A stretch of 64,000 nucleotides of DNA, taken from Caulobacter sp. SL161. Its GTDB lineage: Bacteria > Pseudomonadota > Alphaproteobacteria > Caulobacterales > Caulobacteraceae. A model generated the notes under the pieces. That model was not told the DNA's origin. It did not search any database and saw only the letters and a program-made list of their open reading frames with translations. This document shows, piece by piece, positions 29,042-37,623 of the stretch. The position numbers and the translations under genes are program-made. The stretch's first letter is position 1; each line of letters starts with the position of its first letter. The stretch lies in NCBI RefSeq assembly GCF_026672375.1, contig NZ_JAPPRA010000001.1, positions 806,001 to 870,000 on the forward strand, in the 5' to 3' direction.

Positions 29042-29070
29042 TTATCCACACCCGCTCACAACATCTTGTG
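29042..29070. promoter_or_regulatory. DnaA box and adjacent palindrome upstream of nrdB
   Basis: TTATCCACA (29042-29050) is a perfect DnaA consensus box. Next to it CACAA-CATC-TTGTG (29057-29070) is an inverted repeat that resembles NrdR-type boxes. A GATTC (GANTC, CcrM) site lies at 29143-29147, 17 bases before the nrdB ATG. Together they suggest replication-linked control; function is inferred. Confidence 0.55.
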
Positions 29071-29163
29071 GGGGTGCGACGCTGGCGCCACTAGATGAAC
29101 CGAGCGGCTTTGGTAGGGTAAGGCATCCTATCGCGTCCGCTCGATTCTGCCCGAGGCTCTGTC

Positions 29164-30207
29164 ATGTCCGCTCCGTCATCGCTGATCCTGCCTGGCCTTA
29201 TGACCCCCTCGGGCGGCTACAAGCCGTTCCGCTATCCGTGGGCCTATGACTTCTGGAAGAAGCAGCAGCAGGTCCACTGGATGCCCGAAGAGGTGCCGCT
29301 GGGCGAGGACCTCAAGGACTGGGCCGTCAAGCTGAACGACAAGGAACGGAACCTGCTGACGCAGATCTTCCGCTTCTTCACCCAGTCCGACGTCGAGGTG
29401 CAGGACAACTACATGGAGCGCTACGGTCGGGTCTTTAAGCCGACCGAAGTGAAGATGATGCTGGCCTCGTTCGCGAACATGGAGACGATCCATATCGCGG
29501 CCTACGCCCTGCTGCTCGAGACCATCGGCATGCCCGAGACCGAGTTCTCGGCGTTCATGGAATACGAGGCCATGAAGGCCAAGCATGACTACATGCAGAC
29601 CTTCGGCGTCGACTCGAACGCCGACATCTGCCGGACGCTCGCCATGTTCGGCGGCTTCACCGAAGGCCTGCAGCTGTTCGCCTCGTTCGCGATGCTGATG
29701 AACTTCCCGCGCTTCAACAAGATGAAGGGCATGGGCCAGATCGTCTCGTGGTCGATCCGCGACGAGAGCCTGCACTGCGACGGCATCATCAAGCTGTACC
29801 ACGCCTTCAACAAGGAAACCGGCGCGGTGACCAAGGCCGTGGCCGACGACATCGTCGACTGCTGCAAGACCGTGGTCGGCATGGAAGACAACTTCATCGA
29901 CCTGGCCTTCGAGGCCGGCGACATCCAGGGCATGACGCCCGACGACATCAAGGCCTATATCCGCTTCGTCGCCGACTGGCGCCTGCGCCAGCTGCACCTG
30001 CCCGAGGTGTACGGCGTGAAGGAAAACCCGCTGCCCTGGCTGCAGTCGCTGCTGTCGGGCGTCGAGCACGCCAACTTCTTCGAGGCCCGCGCCACCGAAT
30101 ACTCCAAGGCCGCGACCAAGGGCCAGTGGCACGGTTCGGACGGCGTCTGGACCAGCTTCGACGAGATGATGAAGAAGCGCTCGGCTGAGGCGATCCCGGC
30201 GGAGTAG
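29164..30207 (+). CDS. nrdB: Ribonucleotide reductase small subunit (class I beta)
   Basis: Predicted 347-residue R2 subunit that holds the di-iron/tyrosyl radical for deoxyribonucleotide synthesis. Glu and His ligands fall in the helices around MASFANMETIHIAAYALL-type sequence, MEYEAMKAKHDY, and RDESLHCDGIIKLYHAF. The large subunit gene nrdA is not in the window. Confidence 0.93.
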   Translation: MSAPSSLILPGLMTPSGGYKPFRYPWAYDFWKKQQQVHWMPEEVPLGEDLKDWAVKLNDKERNLLTQIFRFFTQSDVEVQDNYMERYGRVFKPTEVKMMLASFANMETIHIAAYALLLETIGMPETEFSAFMEYEAMKAKHDYMQTFGVDSNADICRTLAMFGGFTEGLQLFASFAMLMNFPRFNKMKGMGQIVSWSIRDESLHCDGIIKLYHAFNKETGAVTKAVADDIVDCCKTVVGMEDNFIDLAFEAGDIQGMTPDDIKAYIRFVADWRLRQLHLPEVYGVKENPLPWLQSLLSGVEHANFFEARATEYSKAATKGQWHGSDGVWTSFDEMMKKRSAEAIPAE

Positions 30208-30217
30208 TCCCTGATGT

Positions 30218-30352
30218 CCTTCTCCCCCTCGCGGGAGAAGGTATCATCCGAAGGATGACGGATGGGGGGTTCACGGCGCCGCCCGCGCGACCCCTCACCT
30301 GACCCGGCTATCGCCGGGCCACCCTCTCCCGCAAGGGGAGAGGGTTTTGTTT
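30218..30352. repeat. Two intergenic hairpins, the second a terminator-like stem
   Basis: CCTTCTCCC...GGGAGAAGG (30218-30241) and CCCTCTCCC-GCAA-GGGGAGAGGG (30322-30343). The second is followed by TTTTGTTT on the plus strand, so it can end the nrdB transcript. Similar CCCTCTCCC repeats are common in GC-rich alphaproteobacterial intergenes. Confidence 0.65.
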
Positions 30353-30367
30353 CGAGCGGAGCACCTA

Positions 30368-31240
30368 ATGACCAGTATCGCCGTGATCGGCCCCGGGGCC
30401 GTCGGTGGAACGCTCGCCGCCTGGCTGGCCCAGAATCCTGACCATGCGGTCACCGTCTGCGTTCGCACGCCCTTCGGGACCCTGGCGGTCGAGACGCCGG
30501 AAGGGCCGATCTCGGCGACCCCGCGCGTGGCGACCTCGCCGGAGAGTCTCGCGCCCGTCGACTGGGTGCTGGTGACGACCAAGACTTACGACACCGACGC
30601 GACCTGGAGCTGGCTGGACGCCCTGGTGGGGCCGCAGACCCGCGTGGCCATCCTGCGCAACGGCGTCGAGCACGTGGAGCCGTTCGTGGGCAAGATCGCC
30701 GCCGAGCGGCTGGTTCCGGCGGTGGTCGACATCCCGGCCGAGCGCTCGGCGCCGGGGCGGATGCTGCAGCGGCGCAACGGCTGGATCAAGGTTCCGGCCG
30801 GCGCGGCCGGCGAGGCCTTCGCAGGCCTCTTCGCCCACACGCCGATCGAGTTGCACGTCGTCGATGACTTCGTCACCGAGGCCTGGAAGAAGCTGGCGCT
30901 CAACTGCGCCGGTGCGGTCAACGCTCTGGTGCTCAAGCCCGCCGGGATCGCCCAGGACGAGGGCGCGGCGCAGGTCATGCGCAGCCTCGTGCGCGAGTGC
31001 CTGGCCGTCGGCCGGGCCGAGGGAGCGGATCTTTCGGACGATCTGCCCGACCAGGTGATCGCCGGCTATCGCGCCGCCGATCCGGGCTCGGTCAACTCGC
31101 TGCACGCCGACCGCGCGGCGGGACGGGCCATGGAGCTGGACGCCCGCAACGGCGTCATCGTCCGCCGGGGCGCCGTCCATGGGATCGCCACGCCGGCCAA
31201 CGCCATGGTGGTGGCGCTGCTGAACGCGGCGGCGCTGTAG
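30368..31240 (+). CDS. panE: 2-dehydropantoate 2-reductase family protein
   Basis: Predicted 290-residue NADPH-dependent reductase of the KPR/PanE family, which reduces ketopantoate to pantoate in pantothenate synthesis. GPGAVGGTLAAWLA is the N-terminal nucleotide motif, and the C-terminal domain has KKLALNCAGAVNAL (catalytic Lys and Asn) and NSLHADRAAGRAMELDA. Paralogues with unknown substrates exist, so the symbol is moderately certain. GGAG lies just before ATG 30368. Confidence 0.82.
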   Translation: MTSIAVIGPGAVGGTLAAWLAQNPDHAVTVCVRTPFGTLAVETPEGPISATPRVATSPESLAPVDWVLVTTKTYDTDATWSWLDALVGPQTRVAILRNGVEHVEPFVGKIAAERLVPAVVDIPAERSAPGRMLQRRNGWIKVPAGAAGEAFAGLFAHTPIELHVVDDFVTEAWKKLALNCAGAVNALVLKPAGIAQDEGAAQVMRSLVRECLAVGRAEGADLSDDLPDQVIAGYRAADPGSVNSLHADRAAGRAMELDARNGVIVRRGAVHGIATPANAMVVALLNAAAL

Positions 31241-31261
31241 GGCGCGCGCGCCGCCGAGGCT

Positions 31262-31705
31262 TTACGGCCGGTGGTTCTTCGGCAGGGCCTTGATCTCTTC
31301 CGGCGTCAGCTTGGTGATGGTCTTGGCGCGGATCGGCAGGGGCATGCCAAAGCCGTCCGAGACCCGCAGGTCCAGATCCAGCGGATGGCAGACGCTGTCG
31401 GGGCCGCGCACCACCGAGACCAGATGCGTGCCGGGCCAGGTCAGCTGGTTGGAGCCATAGGCCAGGTCGACGCGATAGACGTCGCGACCGCGCACCTTCA
31501 TGTACAGGGTGTTCTTGTCCGGCGCGCTCCAGCCGCGCCAGTCCGACAGGTAGAAGCACTGTCGCGCCGGCTTACCGTCCTTGGCGGGAGCCTTGGCGGC
31601 GGCGGGTGGTCCGGCGGGGGCCTGGGCCAGGGCGGCCGAAGCCGAGAAGCCCGCAATGGCCAGCCCGATCAGCGCGCCGCGCGCGATGGGGGAGATCTTG
31701 CTCAT
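31262..31705 (-). CDS. Exported small protein, DUF6491-like
   Basis: Predicted 147-residue protein with a signal peptide (GALIGLAIAGFSASAALA, cleaved near residue 26), a Pro/Ala-rich linker, and a domain with two Cys (ARQCFYLSDW, DSVCHPLD), a pattern resembling the DUF6491 family. Function unknown. GAGGAC precedes ATG 31705. Confidence 0.65.
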   Translation of the reverse strand: MSKISPIARGALIGLAIAGFSASAALAQAPAGPPAAAKAPAKDGKPARQCFYLSDWRGWSAPDKNTLYMKVRGRDVYRVDLAYGSNQLTWPGTHLVSVVRGPDSVCHPLDLDLRVSDGFGMPLPIRAKTITKLTPEEIKALPKNHRP

Positions 31706-31793
31706 GACGTCGTCCTCATAGTCCCTCGCTAGATGAGATTGGGCCACTTCCGGATCTTGTCAAGTTTTTACTGTACATTTGAAGCTGGACACG

Positions 31794-31824
31794 AAAAAGC
31801 CCGCCCCGCCGAGGCGGAGCGGGC
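31794..31824 (-). terminator. Terminator of the dicarboxylate/amino-acid symporter gene
   Basis: Minus strand: GCCCGCTCCGCC...GGCGGGGCGGGC stem followed by TTTTTCG, 28 bases past the symporter stop. Confidence 0.8.
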
Positions 31825-31851
31825 GATTTCAAGCGGCCGGGATCGCGGGGA

Positions 31852-33105
31852 TCAGGCCTTGGCGGCTTCCCCTTCGGGCGGGATGTCGTCCAGCTCACCC
31901 TCCCATTTGGCCACGACCGCAGCGGCGACGCTGTTGCCGACGACGTTGGTGGCGCTGCGGCCCATGTCCAGCAGATGATCGACGCCCAGCACCAGCGCGA
32001 TCCAGGCCTCCGGCAGGCCGAAATAGGTCAGGGTGGCCATGATCACCACCAGCGAGGCGCGCGGCACCCCGGCGATACCCTTGGAGGTCACCATCAGCAG
32101 CAGCAGCATGAAGATCTGCTGCTGGACCGTCAGCTCGACGCCGTGCGCCTGGACGATGAACATCGTGGCGAAGGTGCAGTACAGCATCGAGCCGTCGAGG
32201 TTGAACGAGTAGCCCAGCGGCAGCACGAACGACACGATCCGGCGGCGCACGCCCACCTTGGGCAGGCTGTCGAGAATGCGCGGATAGGCCGCTTCCGAGC
32301 TCGCGGTCGAGAAAGCCAGCAGGACGGGGTCGCGGATGACGCCGAACAGCGGGATCACCCGCTTGCCCAGCACCAGCAGGCCGGCGAGGAACAGCAGCGC
32401 CCACAGCACGCCCATCGCCGAATAGAAGCCCAGCACGAACTTGCCATAGGTGGCCAGCATGCCCAGGCCCTGGGTGGCGATGGTCGAGGCCAGGGCCGCG
32501 AAGATGGCCAGCGGGGCCAGCTTCATCACAAAGCCGGTGACCTTCAGCATGATCTGGGCGGCCTGCTCGACCAGTTCCAGAATCTGCGGGGCCTTGTCGT
32601 CCAGCGCCGCCACGGCGGTGCCGACGAACAGCGAGAACACCACGATCTGCAGGATCTCGTTCTTGGCCATGGCGTCGAAGATCGAGGTCGGCACCAGGTG
32701 GGTGATGAAGCCCTTCAGGGTGAAGGCGTCGGTCGAGGCCGAGGTCTTCATCGCCACATCGACATGGGCCATGTTCAGGCCCGCGCCCGGATCCAGCAGG
32801 TGGACCATCAGAAGCCCCAGCACCAGCGACACCGCCGAGGCGCCGATGAACCAGGTCATGGTCTTGGCGCCGATCCGGCCGACTGCGGCGGCGTCTTCCA
32901 TGTGCGCGACGCCGGCCACCAGAGTCGTGAAGACCAGCGGGGCGATGATCATCTTGATCAGACGCAGGAAGATATCGGTGATGATCGACAGGTTATCCGC
33001 GGCCGACTTGGCGCCGGCCGGGTCAAGAAACTGATTGCAGGTCCAACCGACCAGCACCCCCAGGATCATCGAGCCGATGATCAGATAGGCGAAGCGTTTA
33101 TTCAT
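31852..33105 (-). CDS. Dicarboxylate/amino acid:cation symporter (DAACS/GltP-DctA family)
   Basis: Predicted 417-residue membrane transporter with about eight helices. AFSTASSEAAYPRIL corresponds to the HP1 serine-rich loop, and TSKGIAGVPRASLVV to the HP2 region as seen in GltP-type proteins. Substrate is probably glutamate/aspartate or C4-dicarboxylates and cannot be fixed by eye. AGGGGGA precedes the ATG; a terminator follows. Confidence 0.87.
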   Translation of the reverse strand: MNKRFAYLIIGSMILGVLVGWTCNQFLDPAGAKSAADNLSIITDIFLRLIKMIIAPLVFTTLVAGVAHMEDAAAVGRIGAKTMTWFIGASAVSLVLGLLMVHLLDPGAGLNMAHVDVAMKTSASTDAFTLKGFITHLVPTSIFDAMAKNEILQIVVFSLFVGTAVAALDDKAPQILELVEQAAQIMLKVTGFVMKLAPLAIFAALASTIATQGLGMLATYGKFVLGFYSAMGVLWALLFLAGLLVLGKRVIPLFGVIRDPVLLAFSTASSEAAYPRILDSLPKVGVRRRIVSFVLPLGYSFNLDGSMLYCTFATMFIVQAHGVELTVQQQIFMLLLLMVTSKGIAGVPRASLVVIMATLTYFGLPEAWIALVLGVDHLLDMGRSATNVVGNSVAAAVVAKWEGELDDIPPEGEAAKA

Positions 33106-33485
33106 CTAGTCCCCCTGGCGCCTCACTTGGGCGTCGACGGCTTGTTCTGGTTGTCGGAAGGAACGACGCGCGAGAACGCCCGCGCCGCCATTGGCTCCTT
33201 CGTTGAGCATTTCAGCCCTTGTGGCCGACGCAAGCGGGTTCGTCCATGCTCTTAACGCGCCGAGCCATGATTGGAGGCGTCAACGCCGCGTCGAGGTCAT
33301 CAGCCGTCCAAGCGTCGAGCGATCCGTGGCGCGGGTCATCTGGTCGCCCCCAAGCTCCCAACGATCAGCGCATAAGGCGGCGCACACAGAGGAGGTCGGC
33401 AGTCGGGAGTTCATCAAGTAATAATTTTATTATTTGCGTCGCCCGACCGTCTCGCCAAGTTCGCAAAACGTCGCTATAAGGCGCC
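33106..33485. other. 380-base gap with no convincing gene
   Basis: Between divergent symporter and amn genes. Short plus-strand frames here have no good ribosome site and no recognisable protein features. An A/T-rich patch (33418-33436, AGTAATAATTTTATTAT) and CTATAAGG at 33474 probably belong to the amn promoter. Confidence 0.5.
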
Positions 33486-34940
33486 ATGTCAAACCAAGAA
33501 AAAGCAATCGCCGTCGTCGAACGGCTCAATGACGAATACGAACGCGCCGTCGGCGCTCTGCGCGACGCGCTCCGCGCCTATCTCGAAGATGGAACCCGCC
33601 CGGATCCGGCCGCCCGCTTCGACGGGACCTTCGCCTATCCCGAGCTGCGCCTGACCTACGACCCCGAAGCGCTGCCGCCGAAACTGGCCCGCTCCTACGC
33701 CCGCGTCAGCCGTCCGGGCGTCTATGCGACGACGGTCACCCGGCCCGCCCAGTTCCGCGACTATCTGGTCGAGCAGCTGACGCTCCTGATGGACGACTTC
33801 GAGGTCGAGATCGAGATCGACCGCTCGCGCCAGGAAATCCCTTATCCGTATGTGCTGGACGCCACGATCGACCTGAACCAGGCCGACGTGCGCAGCGAGG
33901 ACATCGCCCGCTTCTTCCCGACCACGGACCTGGCCTTCATCGGCGACGAGATCGCCGACGGCCTCTGGAACTCGGTGCTGGAGGATAATCATCCGCTGTC
34001 GCTGTTCGACGGCCTGCGCACCGACTTCTCGCTGGCGCGGCTCAAGCATTACACCGGCGCCCCGTCCGAGGACGTGCAGCAGTTCATCCTGTTCACGAAC
34101 TACAACCGCTATGTCGACGAGTTCGTCCGCTGGGGTATCGAGCAGCTGAAGCTGCCGGACAGCCCCTACACCGCGCTGTCGTGCGCAGGCGGCCTGACCA
34201 TCACCGCCAACACGGTCAATCCAGAGCTGGCGGTGGCGGAGTCGACCTGGCGCAAGCACCAGATGCCGGCCTACCACCTGATGGCCCCGGGCGGCTCGGG
34301 GGTGACCCTGGTCAATATCGGCGTCGGCCCCTCCAACGCCAAGACGATTTGCGATCACCTGGCGGTGCTGCGTCCGCAAGCCTGGCTGATGATCGGTCAC
34401 TGCGGCGGCCTGCGCGACACCCAGACCATCGGCGACTACGTCCTGGCCCATGCCTATCTGCGCGACGACCACGTGCTGGACGCGGTGCTGCCGCCCGAAA
34501 TCCCGGTGCCGTCGATCGCCGAGGTGCAGCGCGCCCTCTACGACGCGGCCAAGGCGATCAGCGGTGACAGCGGCGACCAGTTGAAGAAGCGCCTGCGCAC
34601 GGGCACGGTCGTCACCACCGACGACCGCAACTGGGAACTGCGCCACAGCCTCTCGGCCCTGCGCTTCAACCAGAGCCGCGCGGTGGCGATCGACATGGAG
34701 AGCGCCACGATCTCGGCCCAGGGCTACCGCTTCCGGGTGCCGTACGGGACGCTGCTGTGCGTGTCGGACAAGCCGCTGCACGGCGAGATCAAGCTGCCCG
34801 GCCAGGCCAACGCCTTCTACGAGCGGGCGATCAGCCAGCACCTGCAGATCGGCATCCTGGCCTGCAAGCTGCTGTACGCCGAAGGCCCGAACCTGCACTC
34901 ACGCAAGCTCCGCGCCTTCGACGAGCCGCCGTTCCGGTAA
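33486..34940 (+). CDS. amn: AMP nucleosidase
   Basis: Predicted 484-residue enzyme cleaving AMP to adenine and ribose-5-phosphate. The N-terminal AMN domain is followed by a nucleoside phosphorylase-like domain (VGPSNAKTICDHLAVL, MIGHCGGLRDTQTIGDYVLA, AIDMESATISAQGYRFRVPYG). Length and these motifs match E. coli Amn. AAGG lies 5 bases upstream of the ATG. Confidence 0.92.
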   Translation: MSNQEKAIAVVERLNDEYERAVGALRDALRAYLEDGTRPDPAARFDGTFAYPELRLTYDPEALPPKLARSYARVSRPGVYATTVTRPAQFRDYLVEQLTLLMDDFEVEIEIDRSRQEIPYPYVLDATIDLNQADVRSEDIARFFPTTDLAFIGDEIADGLWNSVLEDNHPLSLFDGLRTDFSLARLKHYTGAPSEDVQQFILFTNYNRYVDEFVRWGIEQLKLPDSPYTALSCAGGLTITANTVNPELAVAESTWRKHQMPAYHLMAPGGSGVTLVNIGVGPSNAKTICDHLAVLRPQAWLMIGHCGGLRDTQTIGDYVLAHAYLRDDHVLDAVLPPEIPVPSIAEVQRALYDAAKAISGDSGDQLKKRLRTGTVVTTDDRNWELRHSLSALRFNQSRAVAIDMESATISAQGYRFRVPYGTLLCVSDKPLHGEIKLPGQANAFYERAISQHLQIGILACKLLYAEGPNLHSRKLRAFDEPPFR

Positions 34941-34948
34941 GGCTCTAA

Positions 34949-35079
34949 AGCGCCCCCTCCGTCACGATGCGTGTAAGCATCGCGACACCTCCCCCGCTTC
35001 GCGGGTGAGGAGGACTAACTCCTCCCCCGTAGAACGGGGGAGGTGGATCGGCGCGAAGCGACGAGACGGAGGGGGCGCT
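34949..35079. repeat. 131-bp inverted-repeat element with internal hairpins
   Basis: Ends are perfect 15-bp inverted copies (AGCGCCCCCTCCGTC, 34949-34963 with 35065-35079). Inside are CGATGC..GCATCG and two CCTCCCCCG-type hairpins. It is the largest member of the CCTCCCCCGC family and lies between the convergent amn and thiolase genes. Confidence 0.75.
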
Positions 35080-35092
35080 ACGTCGCCGCCCC

Positions 35093-36331
35093 CTACACCC
35101 GCTCGATGATGATCGCCGGGGCCATGCCGCCGGCGGCGCACATGGTCACCAGGCCGCGCTTGAGGTCGCGGCGTTCCAGCTCGTCGAGGATCGTGCCGAT
35201 CAGGATCGAGCCGGTCGCGCCGATCGGGTGGCCCAGGGCCATGGCGCCGCCGTTCACATTGACCTTGTCGCGATCGAGCTTCAGGTCGCGAATGAACTTC
35301 TCGGCGACGACTGCGAAGGCCTCGTTGATTTCCCACAGATCGATGTCGTCGACGGTCAGGCCGGCCTTGGCCAGGGCCTTGCGCGCGGCCGGGACCGGGG
35401 CGTTCAGCATCAGGGTCGGGCTGTCGCCGACATTGGCCATGGCGATGACCTTGGCCCGCGGCTTGAGGCCGTTGCGCTGGGCGTAGGCCGGCGAGGCCAG
35501 CAGCACCGCCGCCGCGCCGTCCACCACGCCCGACGAGTTGCCCGCGTGGTGCATGTGCTGGATCTTCAGGTCCGGATAGACCTTGCGGATCAGCCCGCCA
35601 TAGGTGTTGCCCGCCTCGTCAACCGGGATCTCGGCCAGGGCCGCGAACGAGGCCTTCAGGCTGGCCAGCCCTTCGGCGGTGGTCTGCGGACGCGGGAACT
35701 CCTCGTGGTCCAGCGCCACCGAGCCGTCGTCGCGCAGCACCGGGATCAGGCTCTTGTCGAAGTGACCGCCTTTGATGGCGAGATCGGCGCGGCGCTGGCT
35801 CTCCAGGGCCAGGGCGTCGACATCGGCGCGGGTGATCCCCTCCAGCGTGGCGATGGCGTCGGCGCAGACGCCCTGGTGCGACTGCGGATGACGGGCGCGC
35901 AGGCGCAGGTTGCCGCTGTCCAGCATCGGCGGCGCGGTCGGGTTCGCGGTGGCCGAGGTGTAGGACATCATCTCGGTCCCGCCGGCGATGACCAGGTCCT
36001 CCATGCCAGACATGATCGAGGCCGCCGCCAGGTTCACCGTGGTGATGCCCGAGCCGCAGAAGCGGTCCAGGGTCACGCCGCTGGCGCGGACGTCATAGCC
36101 GGCGTCCAGCGCCGCCATCCGACCAAGGTCCCCCGCCTGCGACCCGCGCTGGCTGGAGGTGCCCCAGATGATGTCGTCGACTTCAGCGGTGTTGAGGCCG
36201 TTACGCTCGGCCAGGGCCTTCAGGACCGTGGCGGCCAGGTGCTGCGGGTGAAAGTCGGCCAGGGCTCCCTTGCCGACCTTGCCGATGCCGCGCGGGGTGC
36301 GGCAGGCGTCGATGATGTAGGCTTCGGCCAT
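35093..36331 (-). CDS. Acetyl-CoA acetyltransferase (thiolase family)
   Basis: Predicted 412-residue thiolase. Nucleophile Cys in LDRFCGSGITTVN, then NVNGGAMALGHPIGATG (His) and the C-terminal CAAGGMAPAI (second Cys). The family catalyses condensation of acetyl-CoA or cleavage of 3-ketoacyl-CoA; which direction is unknown. It could feed PHA synthesis but no phaB or phaC is nearby. GGGAGGG precedes the ATG, and an inverted repeat lies directly upstream. Confidence 0.87.
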   Translation of the reverse strand: MAEAYIIDACRTPRGIGKVGKGALADFHPQHLAATVLKALAERNGLNTAEVDDIIWGTSSQRGSQAGDLGRMAALDAGYDVRASGVTLDRFCGSGITTVNLAAASIMSGMEDLVIAGGTEMMSYTSATANPTAPPMLDSGNLRLRARHPQSHQGVCADAIATLEGITRADVDALALESQRRADLAIKGGHFDKSLIPVLRDDGSVALDHEEFPRPQTTAEGLASLKASFAALAEIPVDEAGNTYGGLIRKVYPDLKIQHMHHAGNSSGVVDGAAAVLLASPAYAQRNGLKPRAKVIAMANVGDSPTLMLNAPVPAARKALAKAGLTVDDIDLWEINEAFAVVAEKFIRDLKLDRDKVNVNGGAMALGHPIGATGSILIGTILDELERRDLKRGLVTMCAAGGMAPAIIIERV

Positions 36332-36344
36332 TGGGCCCTCCCAT

Positions 36345-36394
36345 GTTCAGTTCACATCGCCGGTCTTGCTGGCCGGGCTCGATGCGAACTGAAC
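36345..36394. promoter_or_regulatory. Inverted repeat upstream of the thiolase gene
   Basis: GTTCAGTTCACATCG (36345-36359) pairs with CGATGCGAACTGAAC (36380-36394) with one mismatch, and the loop itself contains CCGG/CCGG pairing. It ends 13 bases before the thiolase ATG, after the nudC stop. It could be an operator or a hairpin attenuator; no T-run supports a terminator. Confidence 0.5.
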
Positions 36395-36424
36395 GGGAGG
36401 CGCCGCTGGGGCAGTCCAGAGGTT

Positions 36425-37366
36425 TTACGCCTCCTCGGCCCAGGCCTTGATCAGCTGGTGGGCGATGGCCAGGGGCGGCGGGGCGAAGAGGCCCTCGAGC
36501 TCGCCCTTGATCAGCTGCCGGGCTTCCTCGCGGGTGAACCAGCGGACTTCCTCAAGCTCGGTCTGGTCCGGCGCGGCTTCGTCGCTGTCGACCTCGGCGA
36601 TCAGGCCCATCATCAGCGAGCTGGGCCAAGGCCAGGGCTGGCTGGAGTGATAGCGCACGGCCGTCGCCTTGAGGCCGGCCTCCTCCTGCAGCTCGCGGGC
36701 GCAGGCCTCCTCGATGGTCTCGCCGGGCTCAATGAAGCCGGCCAGGGCCGAGAACATGCCCTTGGGCCACATCGCCTGGCGGCCCAGCAGGCACTTGCCG
36801 TCATGGATCGCCAGCATGATCGCCACCGGATCGGTGCGCGGGAAGTGTTCAGCGTCGCAGGACGGGCAGACCCGCTTCCAGCCCCCGTCCGAGACCTCGG
36901 TCTTCTGGCCGCAGGCGCTGCACCAGCGATGGCGACGGCGCCACTCGAACATGGACTTGGCGGTGGCCAGGATGCCGGCGTCGGCCGGCGGCATGGAGGC
37001 GGCCGCGCCGCGCAGCTCTTCGAAACGACCCAGGCCCTGCAGGGGACCTTCGGCCGGATCGGCCGCGCCCTCGATGTCCACGGCGAACACCGCGATATCT
37101 TTCCAGAGGCCCAGATACAGCAGCTTCTCGCTCCCGCCGGCCAGGTCCTGGGCCATGTCGGCTCGGAGATAGGCGATCTGCACGCCCGTGGGCTTGCCGT
37201 CCTCGCCGAGGATCTCCTCGACCAGCGGCTTGCCGTTCCACAGCGCGACAGCCAGCGACTCGGGATCGGCCAGCTTTTCGGCGAGGAAGGCTTCGTCGCC
37301 GCGCCGCTCGCTGTCACGGTCCAGGGGGTTGCCGGCGAAGGTGTTGGTGATGATCGAAAGAGGCAT
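36425..37366 (-). CDS. nudC: NAD+ diphosphatase / RNA decapping NudC
   Basis: Predicted 313-residue Nudix hydrolase. The zinc ribbon has CSACGQ and CPSCDAEHFPRTDP, and the Nudix box is GFIEPGETIEEACARELQEEAG-like, followed by the SQPWPWPSSLMMGL signature that defines NudC. It hydrolyses NADH/NAD+ and removes NAD caps from RNA. It is upstream of the thiolase gene on the same strand. Confidence 0.92.
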   Translation of the reverse strand: MPLSIITNTFAGNPLDRDSERRGDEAFLAEKLADPESLAVALWNGKPLVEEILGEDGKPTGVQIAYLRADMAQDLAGGSEKLLYLGLWKDIAVFAVDIEGAADPAEGPLQGLGRFEELRGAAASMPPADAGILATAKSMFEWRRRHRWCSACGQKTEVSDGGWKRVCPSCDAEHFPRTDPVAIMLAIHDGKCLLGRQAMWPKGMFSALAGFIEPGETIEEACARELQEEAGLKATAVRYHSSQPWPWPSSLMMGLIAEVDSDEAAPDQTELEEVRWFTREEARQLIKGELEGLFAPPPLAIAHQLIKAWAEEA

Positions 37367-37404
37367 GCGCCACTCTGTAGCGTGAGCGGAATGACTCGTC
37401 AGCC

Positions 37405-37433
37405 TTGCATCCTGCGCGATGAGTCGCGATATA
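37405..37433 (+). promoter_or_regulatory. Housekeeping promoter of the SRP RNA
   Basis: TTGCAT (37405-37410), a 17-base spacer and GATATA (37428-37433) form a sigma-70-like promoter. It would start transcription near 37440, exactly where the SRP RNA hairpin begins. Confidence 0.65.
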
Positions 37434-37439
37434 GGCCTC

Positions 37440-37532
37440 GGAGATCGGCGCGGACGGAGTCCTCGCCAACCTGGTCAGGGCCGAGAGGCAGCAGCCACAA
37501 CGAGATCACCTCTGGGTCGTCTGCCGGTCTCC
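37440..37532 (+). ncRNA. ffs: Signal recognition particle 4.5S RNA
   Basis: The core GGTCAGGGCCGAGAGGCAGC (37473-37492) followed by AGCC is the conserved SRP RNA apical hairpin: the symmetric and asymmetric loops of domain IV with a GNRA-type tetraloop GAGA. Outer bases 37441-37449 (GAGATCGGC) pair fully with 37523-37531 (GCCGGTCTC), closing a long rod of about 92 nt. The RNA binds Ffh to target membrane proteins. It lies in the gap before dnaX, a linkage also seen in other bacteria. The exact ends are estimates. Confidence 0.85.
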
Positions 37533-37623
37533 ACCTCATTTTCCTCGAAATTCTGTCAGCAGATGCGCGCGCACTTGGGCGCGAGGCTTTTGCTGCGCCC
37601 TCCGCCCCACTACACTCTGCGCC

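Noticed and set aside
33191-33421. Short plus-strand frame in the 380-base gap before amn
   Set aside because: No good ribosome site, no recognisable protein character.
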